Part shown: piece by piece, positions 27,939 through 36,834 of the stretch
How the letters are laid out: each line of letters opens with the position of its first letter
How positions within the stretch are numbered: the first letter of the stretch is position 1
NCBI GenBank assembly: GCA_024681875.1
Contig: JAILAA010000004.1
Span: 1-53,134 of the forward strand
Reading direction: 5' to 3'
Source: Prevotella sp.
GTDB taxonomy: Bacteria > Bacteroidota > Bacteroidia > Bacteroidales > Bacteroidaceae
DNA length: 53,134 bases
Translations under genes and position numbers: made by a program
Notes under the pieces: model-generated
Told to the model about the DNA's origin: nothing
The model's input: the letters and a program-made list of their open reading frames with translations, nothing else
Database searches by the model: none

Positions 27939-29672
27939 ATGAAGAGAATCAGCCTAAATAACAAAACAGCAGTGTGGCTCATGGCCGCACTGCTGTTGTT
28001 GTTTGCTATCGTTCCCTTCATCATCTCGCTCGTTCCACCGTCCGACGAAGCATTGGGCCGAAGCACGGCCTTGCTGGAACGTGGTACCTACTACGAGTTC
28101 CTTATCGACGGCAAACCAGCCTTCTATGCCGACGACTACGACAACTGGACCACCGCCCACTTCACCACCAACGGCCTCGACATACCCATGAAGAAGCAAA
28201 TCGTGGCGGGCACTTGGGCACGCTCCACCTATCGTCCTTTCTGTAGCGGACGACTGCTCACCCTAGGCACCGACCCTTCGCAATGGGAAAGCGAGCACAA
28301 CAAGGGACTGGCCGACTCGTTGAAGCAACGGTTGCCCGTGCTGAAGAAACGCATCGAGATGCTCGGTAAGCGCATCGAGGAACTACAATACTTCATGCGT
28401 GTGCACAACGTCACCGACGAGGGATACAACCAAGTGGCCAACTATGAAACAGAAGCGGTGGCAGACCTAAAGACGCTAAAGGCCATCGTGACCATGCTGG
28501 AAAATAGCAAGCAAAAGGAAATCAGCGTCAGATGGATGCAGAAATACACTTTACTAGGACATCAGGGCGACGAACAACGACGCACCGATTGCCAACTGCT
28601 ATCGTTCGGAAGCCGCGAAGGAACGTGCATCGTGCAGACCATCGACCACACCATGCCCGATAGTATCAGCGCCCTCTACACACGTTCGGCAAAGGCGAAC
28701 GACTACCGACTGAAGTTGCAAGACTCGCTCGACACCACGATAGACACCCTGAACGCCATCATCGCCATCGGCAACGACACCTATCATGGCGAGCTCAACG
28801 ACACGTTACGCCCCGACGGACACGGCATTCTGCTGACACCCAACGGCAAGCGCTACGATGGCATGTGGGTCAACGGCAAGCGCGAGGGCTTCGGCATATC
28901 GCTCGATAGCAATGGACGCGTGCGCATCGGCGAATGGAAAGACGACGTCTACAAAGGTGAGAAACCCACCTATTCGGCCGACCACATCTACGGCATCGAC
29001 ATCTCGCGCCACCAACACGAGAAGAACGGGCGAAAGCTACCGGTGTCATGGTCCGACGTGCGTATCACGCATCTGGGCAACCGCTCGGACAAGCGCATCA
29101 GTGGTGACGTGGACTACCCCATCGCCTTCTGCTACATCAAGGCCACCGAAGGCACCAGTATCTACAACGCTTACTATAACTACGACTACGCTCAAGCTCG
29201 CCGACACAAGATTCGCGTGGGCACCTATCATTTTCTTTCACTGAAGAGTCCTGTGGCCAAACAGGCCGAGTATTTCCTGAAACATGTGCATCTGCGGCCC
29301 GGCGACCTTCCACCGATGCTCGATGTGGAACCCTCCGACGCCCTTATCAACAAGTTCGGCGGCACCGAGGCATTGCTCAACGGCATCCGCACATGGTTGA
29401 AAATCGTTGAAGAACGCACGGGTGTGAAACCCATCATCTATAGCTACCAGATGTTCTTCGACAAGTATTTTAGTCAGGCTGACGACATCAAGCGCGACTA
29501 TCGCGTTTGGATAGCCCGCTACGGTGAATACAAGCCTGACCTGCGCCTCACCTTCTGGCAGCTAGGCTCCGATGCCCGCGTCAAGGGTTTCGTCGGCGAT
29601 GTCGACGTGAACGTGTTCAACGGCTATCACGACCAATGGGAGGAATTCCTGGAACAAGATAGCATCCGTTAG
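27939..29672 (+). CDS. Membrane-anchored GH25 lysozyme with MORN-like segment
   Basis: The 577-residue protein starts with a membrane segment at about 12-32. Residues 40-280 form an unassigned region with a helical, coiled-coil-like centre (KKRIEMLGKRIEELQYFM). Residues 285-340 contain MORN-like units (YDGMWVNGKREGFGI, IGEWKDDVYKGE). The GH25 domain spans about 345-570: IYGIDISRHQ, FCYIKATEGTS, GTYHFLS and the catalytic DxE in MLDVEPSD. GH25 enzymes cleave the MurNAc-GlcNAc bond of peptidoglycan. A periplasmic, inner-membrane-bound hydrolase is the likely form. Isoleucine codons shift to ATC here relative to the genes upstream. Confidence 0.87.
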   Translation: MKRISLNNKTAVWLMAALLLLFAIVPFIISLVPPSDEALGRSTALLERGTYYEFLIDGKPAFYADDYDNWTTAHFTTNGLDIPMKKQIVAGTWARSTYRPFCSGRLLTLGTDPSQWESEHNKGLADSLKQRLPVLKKRIEMLGKRIEELQYFMRVHNVTDEGYNQVANYETEAVADLKTLKAIVTMLENSKQKEISVRWMQKYTLLGHQGDEQRRTDCQLLSFGSREGTCIVQTIDHTMPDSISALYTRSAKANDYRLKLQDSLDTTIDTLNAIIAIGNDTYHGELNDTLRPDGHGILLTPNGKRYDGMWVNGKREGFGISLDSNGRVRIGEWKDDVYKGEKPTYSADHIYGIDISRHQHEKNGRKLPVSWSDVRITHLGNRSDKRISGDVDYPIAFCYIKATEGTSIYNAYYNYDYAQARRHKIRVGTYHFLSLKSPVAKQAEYFLKHVHLRPGDLPPMLDVEPSDALINKFGGTEALLNGIRTWLKIVEERTGVKPIIYSYQMFFDKYFSQADDIKRDYRVWIARYGEYKPDLRLTFWQLGSDARVKGFVGDVDVNVFNGYHDQWEEFLEQDSIR

Positions 29673-29823
29673 AACGCATTGAATCATCATCGGATAATCA
29701 AAAGCCAATATAGTATTATATCCGCCCCTAAAGGTCCTGAAGGCGCGGTATCTTACCATTGTGGGCGATTGGTGTTCTTTGCGGATTAAAACCTGCTTAC
29801 CCTTCCTTTGGGGAAATAATTTG

Positions 29824-29865
29824 ACCCCACCCCTACCCCTCCCCTGCAAGCAGGGGCGGGGAGTT
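29824..29865. repeat. G/C-rich dispersed palindrome, copy 1
   Basis: CCCC, T, CCCCTGC pairs with GCAGGGG, C, GGGG around an AA loop, with a further C-rich tail. Its reverse complement aligns with 46667-46705. The gap 29673-30166 contains no ORF of note: only this repeat and the 30014-30076 hairpin. Confidence 0.8.
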
Positions 29866-30013
29866 GAATATAGTTTGTGCGTAAATATGGAGGTAAAATA
29901 AGATTAGCTCCTTTCTATAACTATACGCAAATCGGTATTGTTGTTCACTTGAATTAGCGCGAAAGGAAGTTGTTTCCATTGCATTAGAAAAAGGGAAGCG
30001 ACGGAGAGGAAAG

Positions 30014-30076
30014 AAAAAAATCTAGAAAAAATTCATCGAAATTGGCGGTTTCGACAGATTTTTTCTAGATTTTTTT
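30014..30076. terminator. Bidirectional terminator between convergent genes
   Basis: Arms 30014-30032 (seven A, TCTAG, six A, T) and 30058-30076 are perfect 19-bp reverse complements. An inner stem TCGAAA/TTTCGA closes the loop. Each direction ends in a run of seven T. It separates the GH25 gene from the convergent OmpA gene. Confidence 0.85.
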
Positions 30077-30166
30077 ATTCAAGCTTGTCGCGTTATGTTG
30101 GCAAGCCCGACGATATAGCATGTCCGTTTCGGCTTTTTCGAATATCGGGCACGGCGATTTCAACGA

Positions 30167-31018
30167 TTATTCCTCCGGAGCCTGGTCGATGAGATCCATG
30201 AACTGGTCGAGCTTCGGCGTGATGATAATCTGGGTGCGGCGATTGCGCTGCTTGCCAACGGCGGTGTCGTTGCTGGCCAGCGGATTGTATTCACCACGTC
30301 CACCTGCGGTAAGACGCTTCGGGTCTACGCCGTAGTTGTTCTGCAGATATTGCACAACGCTGGAAGCACGCAGACAAGAGAGGTCCCAGTTGTTGCGGAT
30401 GTTCTCGCGCGAGATGGGCACATTGTCGGTATTGCCCTCAACCAGCACGTCGTAGTCCTTGTAGTCGGTGATGATCTTGGCAATCTTCGACAGCGTCTCT
30501 GCGGCACGTGGGTTAATCTCATAGCCGCCGCTGCGGAACAGCATATTGTCGGCCAGCGAGATGTAGACGACGCCTTTCAACACCTGCACGTCAACCTCCT
30601 TCAGCTCTTCGCGCGACAGAGATCGAGTCAGATTATTGGTCAGCACCATGTTCAATGAGTCGCTCTTCGACTTCACCTCCACCAGATGGCGGATGTACTG
30701 GTTTGACTCGTTGATTTGGTCTACAAGCTTCTCGATCGAAACATTGTTTTGGTTGGCGTTCGAGAGGCTCTTGTCCAGCGACTCCTGTAGCTTAGCGTAC
30801 TTGGCCTCGGCGGCTTGTAGAGCCTGCTGCATACCCTTTTGCTGCTCCTCAAGGGCAGCGATGCGGGCGTTCTTGGCTGCCAGGTCCTCCTTTGTCGTCT
30901 GCAGACTACTGGTCAGGCTCTTGTTCTCCTCGCGGCAACCCACAAGTTCCTTTTTCGATGCGCAGCTGCTCAGAAGCAGACCTGCGGCTAATGCTGTAAA
31001 GATGATGTTCTTTTTCAT
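30167..31018 (-). CDS. OmpA-family peptidoglycan-binding lipoprotein
   Basis: The 283-residue protein has a lipobox (LLSSC, Cys near residue 19), then a coiled coil over about 25-120 (heptads with many Ala, Leu, Gln and Glu). The OmpA domain spans about 145-270 with VLVEGNTDNVPIS, LSCLRASSVVQYL and GRGEYNPLASNDT, GKQRNRRTQI, which include the Asp and Arg that bind meso-diaminopimelate. It should tether the outer membrane to peptidoglycan. It has its own minus-strand promoter. Confidence 0.92.
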   Translation of the reverse strand: MKKNIIFTALAAGLLLSSCASKKELVGCREENKSLTSSLQTTKEDLAAKNARIAALEEQQKGMQQALQAAEAKYAKLQESLDKSLSNANQNNVSIEKLVDQINESNQYIRHLVEVKSKSDSLNMVLTNNLTRSLSREELKEVDVQVLKGVVYISLADNMLFRSGGYEINPRAAETLSKIAKIITDYKDYDVLVEGNTDNVPISRENIRNNWDLSCLRASSVVQYLQNNYGVDPKRLTAGGRGEYNPLASNDTAVGKQRNRRTQIIITPKLDQFMDLIDQAPEE

Positions 31019-31052
31019 GTTTTTCTGCTTTTTGGTATATTAAACACATGTG

Positions 31053-31060
31053 CAAAAGTA
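31053..31060 (-). promoter_or_regulatory. Promoter -7 element of the OmpA gene
   Basis: On the minus strand the site reads TACTTTTG, about 35 nt upstream of the ATG. The -33 region is a weaker GGTTTT. Confidence 0.7.
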
Positions 31061-31181
31061 ATGATATGACGCAGAAAACCGCCATTAGTACAGATATTAT
31101 TATAGATTATTAACCCAGCCTCGAGGCTTATTCAGTTTTTTTTGCGCATTTTCCATTAAGTTTCAAAGATAATTGTGTATC

Positions 31182-31223
31182 CCGTCTATGGCCGTCCAGA
31201 TGGCTTTAGACGGTATTTTTTTT
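31182..31223 (+). terminator. Orphan terminator-like hairpin in a divergent gap
   Basis: CCGTCTA (31182-31188) pairs with TAGACGG (31207-31213), with an inner GGCC/GGCT, and is followed by TATTTTTTTT. It lies upstream of the pepP promoter, where no plus-strand gene ends. Confidence 0.5.
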
Positions 31224-31257
31224 GCGTTTTTTTGCACGCGTGTTGACTTTTTTTCGT

Positions 31258-31265
31258 AATTTCGC
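31258..31265 (+). promoter_or_regulatory. Promoter -7 element of the aminopeptidase P gene
   Basis: TAATTTCG deviates from TAnnTTTG at one position and lies 26 nt before the ATG. Confidence 0.5.
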
Positions 31266-31290
31266 ACCATCTTAGTAAAGGAAAGAAACT

Positions 31291-33156
31291 ATGAATACTA
31301 TCAACCAACGTTTGGAGTTGCTGCGTGAAGAGATGCGTCGCGAACACTTGGCAGCAGTCATTATTCCCAGCAGCGACCCGCATCAGAGTGAATACACCGC
31401 CGCTCATTGGAAGGGCCGCGAGTTTATCAGCGGTTTCGATGGCTCAGCAGGTACTGCCGTCATCACTATGACAAATGCTGCGCTTTGGACGGATTCACGC
31501 TATTTCCTGGCTGCTGAAGATCAGTTGCGTGGCACTGAGTTCCAGTTGATGAAGCTGAAGATTGAGGGTACGCCCACCATTGCTGAGTGGATAGGCAAAA
31601 ACCTCTCGACACTTGACAATCAACACCCGACTGAAGTTGCCATTGACGGTATGGTGGCTTCGGCCAATGAAGTGCGCGGCCTGACGAAGGAGTTGCGTAA
31701 TGAGGGCGGTCTGACATTGCGTACAAACTTCGACCCATTGGCACGGATATGGAAGAATCGCCCGCCGGTGCCCATGAATCCCGTTGAAATCTATCCAATG
31801 GAGTATGCCGGTGAAAGCTGTACCAGCAAACTGCAGCGAATCCGTCAGGCCTTGCGCCAGCAACACGCCGATGGGATGCTCATGGCCTCGCTCGACGACA
31901 TTGCTTGGACGCTAAATCTGCGCGGCACTGACGTGCACTGCACGCCCGTCTTTGTCTGCTATCTGCTCATCACTTCACACGACGCCACATTATTCATATC
32001 AAAGGAGAAACTGACGCCCGAGGTGACCGCCTACCTGAAAGCTGAGGGCATTGGCATAGAGGACTACGGGCAGGTGAAGGATGCATTACGCGCTTATTTC
32101 GAGTATAGCATCCTGATGGATCCTGATGAGATCAATCACACGCTATTCAGCATTGCAGCAGCAGGTGACAACTACCGTAAAGCGCCGCAGGTGATAGAGG
32201 CCGAATCGCCCGTGAAGCGCATGAAGACGGTGAAGAATGCCGTGGAGCAAGAGGGTTCCCGCCGTGCCATGCTGCGCGACGGTGTGGCGATGGTGAAGTT
32301 CCTGTGCTGGCTGGATGGGACCAATGAGGCTCATGAAGCCAATAGGACCCTTACTGAGCTTTCTGTCAGTGAGAAACTGCGCCAGTTGCGTGCCGAGCAG
32401 CAGCTCTTTCGCGATATCTCTTTCGACACGATTGCCGCCTATGGCACACATGGTGCCGTAGTGCATTATGAGCCGACGCCCGAGACCGATATCCCGCTCC
32501 AGCCCGAAGGCCTGTTGCTGTTAGACAGCGGTGCGCAGTATCTTGACGGCACCACTGACATTACCCGCACCATAGCCCTCGGTCCGCTGACCGATGAGAT
32601 GCGCCGCGTCTATACGCTGGTGCTGAAAGGCCATATACAGATAGAGTTGGCACGTTTCCCGCAGGGCATCAGTGGCACACAGCTCGACGTGTTGGCCAAA
32701 CGTACCATGTGGCGCGATGGTCTTAGCTATCTGCACGGTACAGGTCATGGCGTGGGCACCTATCTCAGTGTGCACGAAGGACCTCATCAGATACGTATGG
32801 AGTGGAAGCCGGCGCCGCTCGTTGCCGGCATGACCGTCACCGACGAGCCGGGTGTCTATCTGGCCGGGCGTTTCGGCGTGCGCATAGAGAATACACTGCT
32901 CATCGTGCCCGCATCGCCACATGATGCCGACGACCGCATTCCGCAGGACGGCGTTACAGAATTTGGGCGCTTCCTGCAGTTTGAGCCGCTGACGCTCTGT
33001 CCCATCGACAAGCGTCCCATTATGGCCGAACTGCTTGACGCTGAGGAGCGTTGTTGGCTCGACGACTATCACCGGCTCGTTCTCGAGCGCCTGTCGCCCC
33101 TGCTCTCTGCCGACGAGCAAGCCTGGCTGCAAGATGCATGCGCCCCGCTCCAATAA
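31291..33156 (+). CDS. Aminopeptidase P family (M24B) Xaa-Pro peptidase
   Basis: The 621-residue protein has the three-domain layout of the longer aminopeptidase P forms: two creatinase-like N-terminal domains (to about residue 320) and a pita-bread catalytic domain. Metal ligands are visible as Asp in LLDSGAQYLDGTTDITRT, His in HGTGHGVGTYLSVHEGP, Glu in VTDEPGVYL and Glu in FGVRIENTLLI. It removes N-terminal residues preceding proline, in the cytoplasm. It may act on peptides brought in by the neighbouring SusC/D locus, but it has its own promoter. Confidence 0.93.
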   Translation: MNTINQRLELLREEMRREHLAAVIIPSSDPHQSEYTAAHWKGREFISGFDGSAGTAVITMTNAALWTDSRYFLAAEDQLRGTEFQLMKLKIEGTPTIAEWIGKNLSTLDNQHPTEVAIDGMVASANEVRGLTKELRNEGGLTLRTNFDPLARIWKNRPPVPMNPVEIYPMEYAGESCTSKLQRIRQALRQQHADGMLMASLDDIAWTLNLRGTDVHCTPVFVCYLLITSHDATLFISKEKLTPEVTAYLKAEGIGIEDYGQVKDALRAYFEYSILMDPDEINHTLFSIAAAGDNYRKAPQVIEAESPVKRMKTVKNAVEQEGSRRAMLRDGVAMVKFLCWLDGTNEAHEANRTLTELSVSEKLRQLRAEQQLFRDISFDTIAAYGTHGAVVHYEPTPETDIPLQPEGLLLLDSGAQYLDGTTDITRTIALGPLTDEMRRVYTLVLKGHIQIELARFPQGISGTQLDVLAKRTMWRDGLSYLHGTGHGVGTYLSVHEGPHQIRMEWKPAPLVAGMTVTDEPGVYLAGRFGVRIENTLLIVPASPHDADDRIPQDGVTEFGRFLQFEPLTLCPIDKRPIMAELLDAEERCWLDDYHRLVLERLSPLLSADEQAWLQDACAPLQ

Positions 33157-33204
33157 ACAAATGTGTAATGCTATTATCCCCAAGGGTAAAAGAAATGTCT
33201 AAAT

Positions 33205-33294
33205 CGCGTCGTGGTCTATATAAACCATGACGCGGTTTTTATAGACCACGTCGCGGTCTATATAAACTACGACGTGGTCTAGAAAAACTACGCG
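33205..33294. repeat. 21-bp palindromic tandem array
   Basis: About four 21-bp units alternate strand symmetry. CGCGTCGTGGT (33205-33215) pairs with ACCATGACGCG (33224-33234). TATAGACC (33240-33247) pairs with GGTCTATA (33255-33262). The array may also end the pepP transcript. The remaining part of the gap holds the susC promoter. Confidence 0.8.
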
Positions 33295-33349
33295 TGTTCT
33301 TTCGCTATGTCAAGAATCATAAAAAAAATATCAATTTTTCGTCTTTTTA

Positions 33350-33381
33350 TTTGTTTTTTTGATAAATTTGCAGTATTTTTG
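33350..33381 (+). promoter_or_regulatory. Promoter of the susC locus
   Basis: TTTG 33350-33353, 20 nt, then TATTTTTG 33374-33381. A second match, TAAATTTG, lies at 33363-33370, so the exact start is uncertain. Confidence 0.72.
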
Positions 33382-33446
33382 CACGCTAAAATGTCTTTTT
33401 GACTGCAAAAGGCATGAATGAATAATATTATATATCATACAATCAA

Positions 33447-36400
33447 ATGAAGAAAAGATTTGCTTTGCTGCTGGTAGGCCTCTTCCTGTCGATAGGAATG
33501 TCGTGGGCCCAGACCACCATCAGTGGAACTGTCTACGAGGAAAGTGGAGACCCCTGTATCGGCGCCACCGTCTTGATTCAGGGTACGAAACAAGGAACGA
33601 AGACAGACCTGGACGGAAAATTCACAATTACCGTCCCTGCGGGAAAGAAGATTGTCATCAGTTACATTGGAGCGTTGACGCAAACTGTAACGCCCAAAAA
33701 TGGAATGAAGGTGACGCTGCGAAACGATACCCAGACCATGGACGAGGTGGTGGTCACGGGTATTGTGAAACAAGACAAGCGCCTGTTTACCGGCTCGTCG
33801 ACGAAGATTGACGCCGACAAGACGAAGCTGGCCGGTATGGCCGATGTGAGCCGCTCGCTTGAAGGCCGTGTGGCCGGAGTGCAGGTGACTAACGTCAGTG
33901 GTACCTTTGGCGCATCGCCAAAGATTCGCGTCCGCGGTGCCACCTCCATCTATGGTAACTCGAAGCCCCTGTGGGTCATCGATGGCGTTATCTACGAGGA
34001 CAACGTCGATGTTTCGGCCGATGAGCTGGCTTCTGGTGACGCAAAAACCCTGATTTCATCGGCAGTGGCCGGATTGAACAGTGATGATATCGAATCGTTC
34101 ACCATCCTGAAGGACGGCTCCGCTACCTCTATCTACGGTGCGCGCGCCATGGCAGGTGTGATTGTCATCACCACCAAGCGTGGTGCCAAGGGTCGTGCAA
34201 GCGTGGGTTATACGGGTGAGTTCTCTACGCGTATGAAGCCCAGTTACCACGATTACAATATCATGAACTCGCAGGAGATCATGGGCGTCTACAAGGAAAT
34301 GGCCGACAAGGGCTGGCTGCAGTTGGAGAATCTGGCCAACGCACAGAATACCGGTATCTACGGCTATATGTTCCAGCAGTTGCGCAAATATGATGCCACC
34401 AACGGCACATTCGGACTACAGAATACCGAGGCAGCCCGTAATGCCTATTTGCAGCAGGCAGAGTTTAGAAACACCGACTGGTTTGACCTGCTGTTCTCCA
34501 ACAACGTGTCGCAAAACCATTCCATGTCGGTATCAAACGGTACAGAGAAATCGCAGAGCTATCTCTCCATGTCGCTGATGAACGACCCAGGCTACTTTGT
34601 CAACCGTAACAAGGTGAACCGCTATACGTTCAATGCCAATACTTCGTATGACATCCTGAAGAACCTCACAGTAAAGCTGGCAGCCCAGGGCAGCCATCGT
34701 GAGCAGGAGGCTCCAGGCTCGCTCAACCAGACTACTGACGTGGTGACTGGCGAAGTGAAGCGCGACTTCGACATCAACCCGTTCAGCTATGCCATGAACA
34801 CCAGCCGATGCCTCGACCCCAACATCAACTACACTCGTTTCTATAGCCCGTTCAATATCTTCAATGAGTTGGAGTATAACTATAACGAGATTAACGTCGA
34901 CGAGCTGATGTTCCGCGGCGAGCTGGAGTACAAACCCATCAAGACTGTAACGGTGAGCGGACTGATTTCCACCCGTATGAGCCACACACGCCGTCATCAT
35001 AATGTGATGGACGACTCCAACCAGGCCAATGCCTACAGGGCTGGTACCGACGCACAGGATGACAACTCGACGATTCGTGACAGCAACTCACTGCTTTATA
35101 CTGATCCCGACAATGAACTGGCACTTCCTGAGTCAGTGCTGCCTCAGGGTGGTATCAAATACCAGTATGACGACGTGATGCGCTCGAACTACTATCGTGC
35201 AATGGCCGAGTACCGCGATGTCTATAATGAGATTCATACACTGAACCTTATGGCCGGCACAGAGCTGTCCACCGTGCGCCGTACATCAAATACATGGACG
35301 GGCTGGGGCTATCAGTTCAACAACGGCGGTATTACCTATACGCCGTACCTCTGGCTGAAACAGATGAATGAGGAGAATACCGAATATTTCGGTGAGTCTT
35401 TCACTCAGACCAATACGCTGGCTTACTATGGACAGGCCGTTTATAGCTACGCACAGCGCTACACCATTAATGGTACCATGCGCTATGAGGGCACCAACCG
35501 ACTGGGCAAGGCTACGTCAAGCCGCTGGCTGCCTACGTGGAATGTCTCTTTGGCCTATGATATGGCCAGTGAGCCCTTTATGAAGCCCTTGACTGAGAAG
35601 TGGCTCTCGCAATTGAAATTCCGTGCCAGCTATTCGCTGACCGCTGATACCGGCCCCTCATGGGTAACCAATGCCACAGCTATCTATAGAACGCAGAACA
35701 AGTGGCGTCCCACTACATCGGCTGCAGAGTCTGAAATTTACATCAGCCAGATCGCCAATACCGAGCTGACTTACGAGAAGAAGCATGAGTGGAACTTCGG
35801 TGTAGATATGGGATTCTTCAATGACCGTATCGCGCTGACTGCCGATATCTACCGGCGTGATAACTTCGACCTTATTGGCCAGGCTTTCACTCAGGGCGCT
35901 GGCGGTATGATTTCTAAGTATGCCAACGTGGCCGACATGGAGTCGCACGGTTTTGAGTTGGGACTGTCTACCGTCAATATCCAGACGCCTAATTTCAAGT
36001 GGACCAGTGACTTTATCTACTCGAATGCCAAGAACGAGATTACCAACCTGAAGACCGACGGTCGTGCTGTCGACCTCGTTACGGGTGCCGGCTATGGCGT
36101 GGAGGGCTATCCTGTGCGCGCTTTGTTCAGCTATCAGTTCGCTGGTTTGAACAGCGAGGGTCTGCCTCAGGTATACAACGAGAGCAATGTCAAGACTGTT
36201 GGTGACGTGAACTTCCAGGAAACAGAGAACCTGACCGATTTCTTGGTTTACGAAGGTCCCACCGATCCTACATGGTATGGCTCGTTCAACAACTCGTTCT
36301 CGTATAATTTCCAAAAGATTGGTAAGTTCAATCTTGACGTCTATATCACCTATAGTGGTGGTAATGTGGTGCGACTCGACCCCGTGTTCCATTCATCCTA

Positions 36401-36806
36401 CTCCGACCTCTCGGCACTGCCCCGCGAGTTTAAGAACCGCTGGATGATTCCCGGTGATGAGAATGTGACCAATATTCCCGCCATCGCTTCGCTCAACCAA
36501 CGCGACCGTTACGGCTCCTATACGCTGAGCACGGCTTATAACGCCTACAACTACTCAACAGAACGTATTGCTAAGGGTAACTTTGTCCGCCTGAAGGAGT
36601 TGGCAATTACCTATACCATGCCGTCAACACTTGTGGCCAAGACAGGATTCCTCAGCAATGTGTCGCTGAAGCTGTCTACTACGAATCTCTGTCTGCTCTA
36701 TGCCGATGATAAACTGAACGGACAAGATCCTGAGTTTATCAACTCCGGCGGTGTGGCATCACCTATCTCAAAGCAGTTTACTGCCACTTTACGCCTTGGC
36801 TTCTAA
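33447..36806 (+). CDS. SusC/RagA-type TonB-linked outer-membrane transporter
   Basis: The 1119-residue protein has a signal peptide ending at SWAQT. A carboxypeptidase-like domain follows (ISGTVYEESGDPCIGATV), then a TonB-box-like region (MDEVVVTG), and the plug domain with KIRVRGATSIYGNSKPLWVI quoted here only to its core, and LKDGSATSIYGARAMAGVI. The remaining 850 residues form the 22-strand barrel, ending FTATLRLGF. With SusD it imports substrate across the outer membrane using TonB energy. No anti-sigma or HTCS gene is adjacent. Neighbouring proteases suggest a peptide or protein substrate. Confidence 0.96.
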   Translation: MKKRFALLLVGLFLSIGMSWAQTTISGTVYEESGDPCIGATVLIQGTKQGTKTDLDGKFTITVPAGKKIVISYIGALTQTVTPKNGMKVTLRNDTQTMDEVVVTGIVKQDKRLFTGSSTKIDADKTKLAGMADVSRSLEGRVAGVQVTNVSGTFGASPKIRVRGATSIYGNSKPLWVIDGVIYEDNVDVSADELASGDAKTLISSAVAGLNSDDIESFTILKDGSATSIYGARAMAGVIVITTKRGAKGRASVGYTGEFSTRMKPSYHDYNIMNSQEIMGVYKEMADKGWLQLENLANAQNTGIYGYMFQQLRKYDATNGTFGLQNTEAARNAYLQQAEFRNTDWFDLLFSNNVSQNHSMSVSNGTEKSQSYLSMSLMNDPGYFVNRNKVNRYTFNANTSYDILKNLTVKLAAQGSHREQEAPGSLNQTTDVVTGEVKRDFDINPFSYAMNTSRCLDPNINYTRFYSPFNIFNELEYNYNEINVDELMFRGELEYKPIKTVTVSGLISTRMSHTRRHHNVMDDSNQANAYRAGTDAQDDNSTIRDSNSLLYTDPDNELALPESVLPQGGIKYQYDDVMRSNYYRAMAEYRDVYNEIHTLNLMAGTELSTVRRTSNTWTGWGYQFNNGGITYTPYLWLKQMNEENTEYFGESFTQTNTLAYYGQAVYSYAQRYTINGTMRYEGTNRLGKATSSRWLPTWNVSLAYDMASEPFMKPLTEKWLSQLKFRASYSLTADTGPSWVTNATAIYRTQNKWRPTTSAAESEIYISQIANTELTYEKKHEWNFGVDMGFFNDRIALTADIYRRDNFDLIGQAFTQGAGGMISKYANVADMESHGFELGLSTVNIQTPNFKWTSDFIYSNAKNEITNLKTDGRAVDLVTGAGYGVEGYPVRALFSYQFAGLNSEGLPQVYNESNVKTVGDVNFQETENLTDFLVYEGPTDPTWYGSFNNSFSYNFQKIGKFNLDVYITYSGGNVVRLDPVFHSSYSDLSALPREFKNRWMIPGDENVTNIPAIASLNQRDRYGSYTLSTAYNAYNYSTERIAKGNFVRLKELAITYTMPSTLVAKTGFLSNVSLKLSTTNLCLLYADDKLNGQDPEFINSGGVASPISKQFTATLRLGF

Positions 36807-36834
36807 GGAAAGGATAAAAGAAACGTTAAAGATT

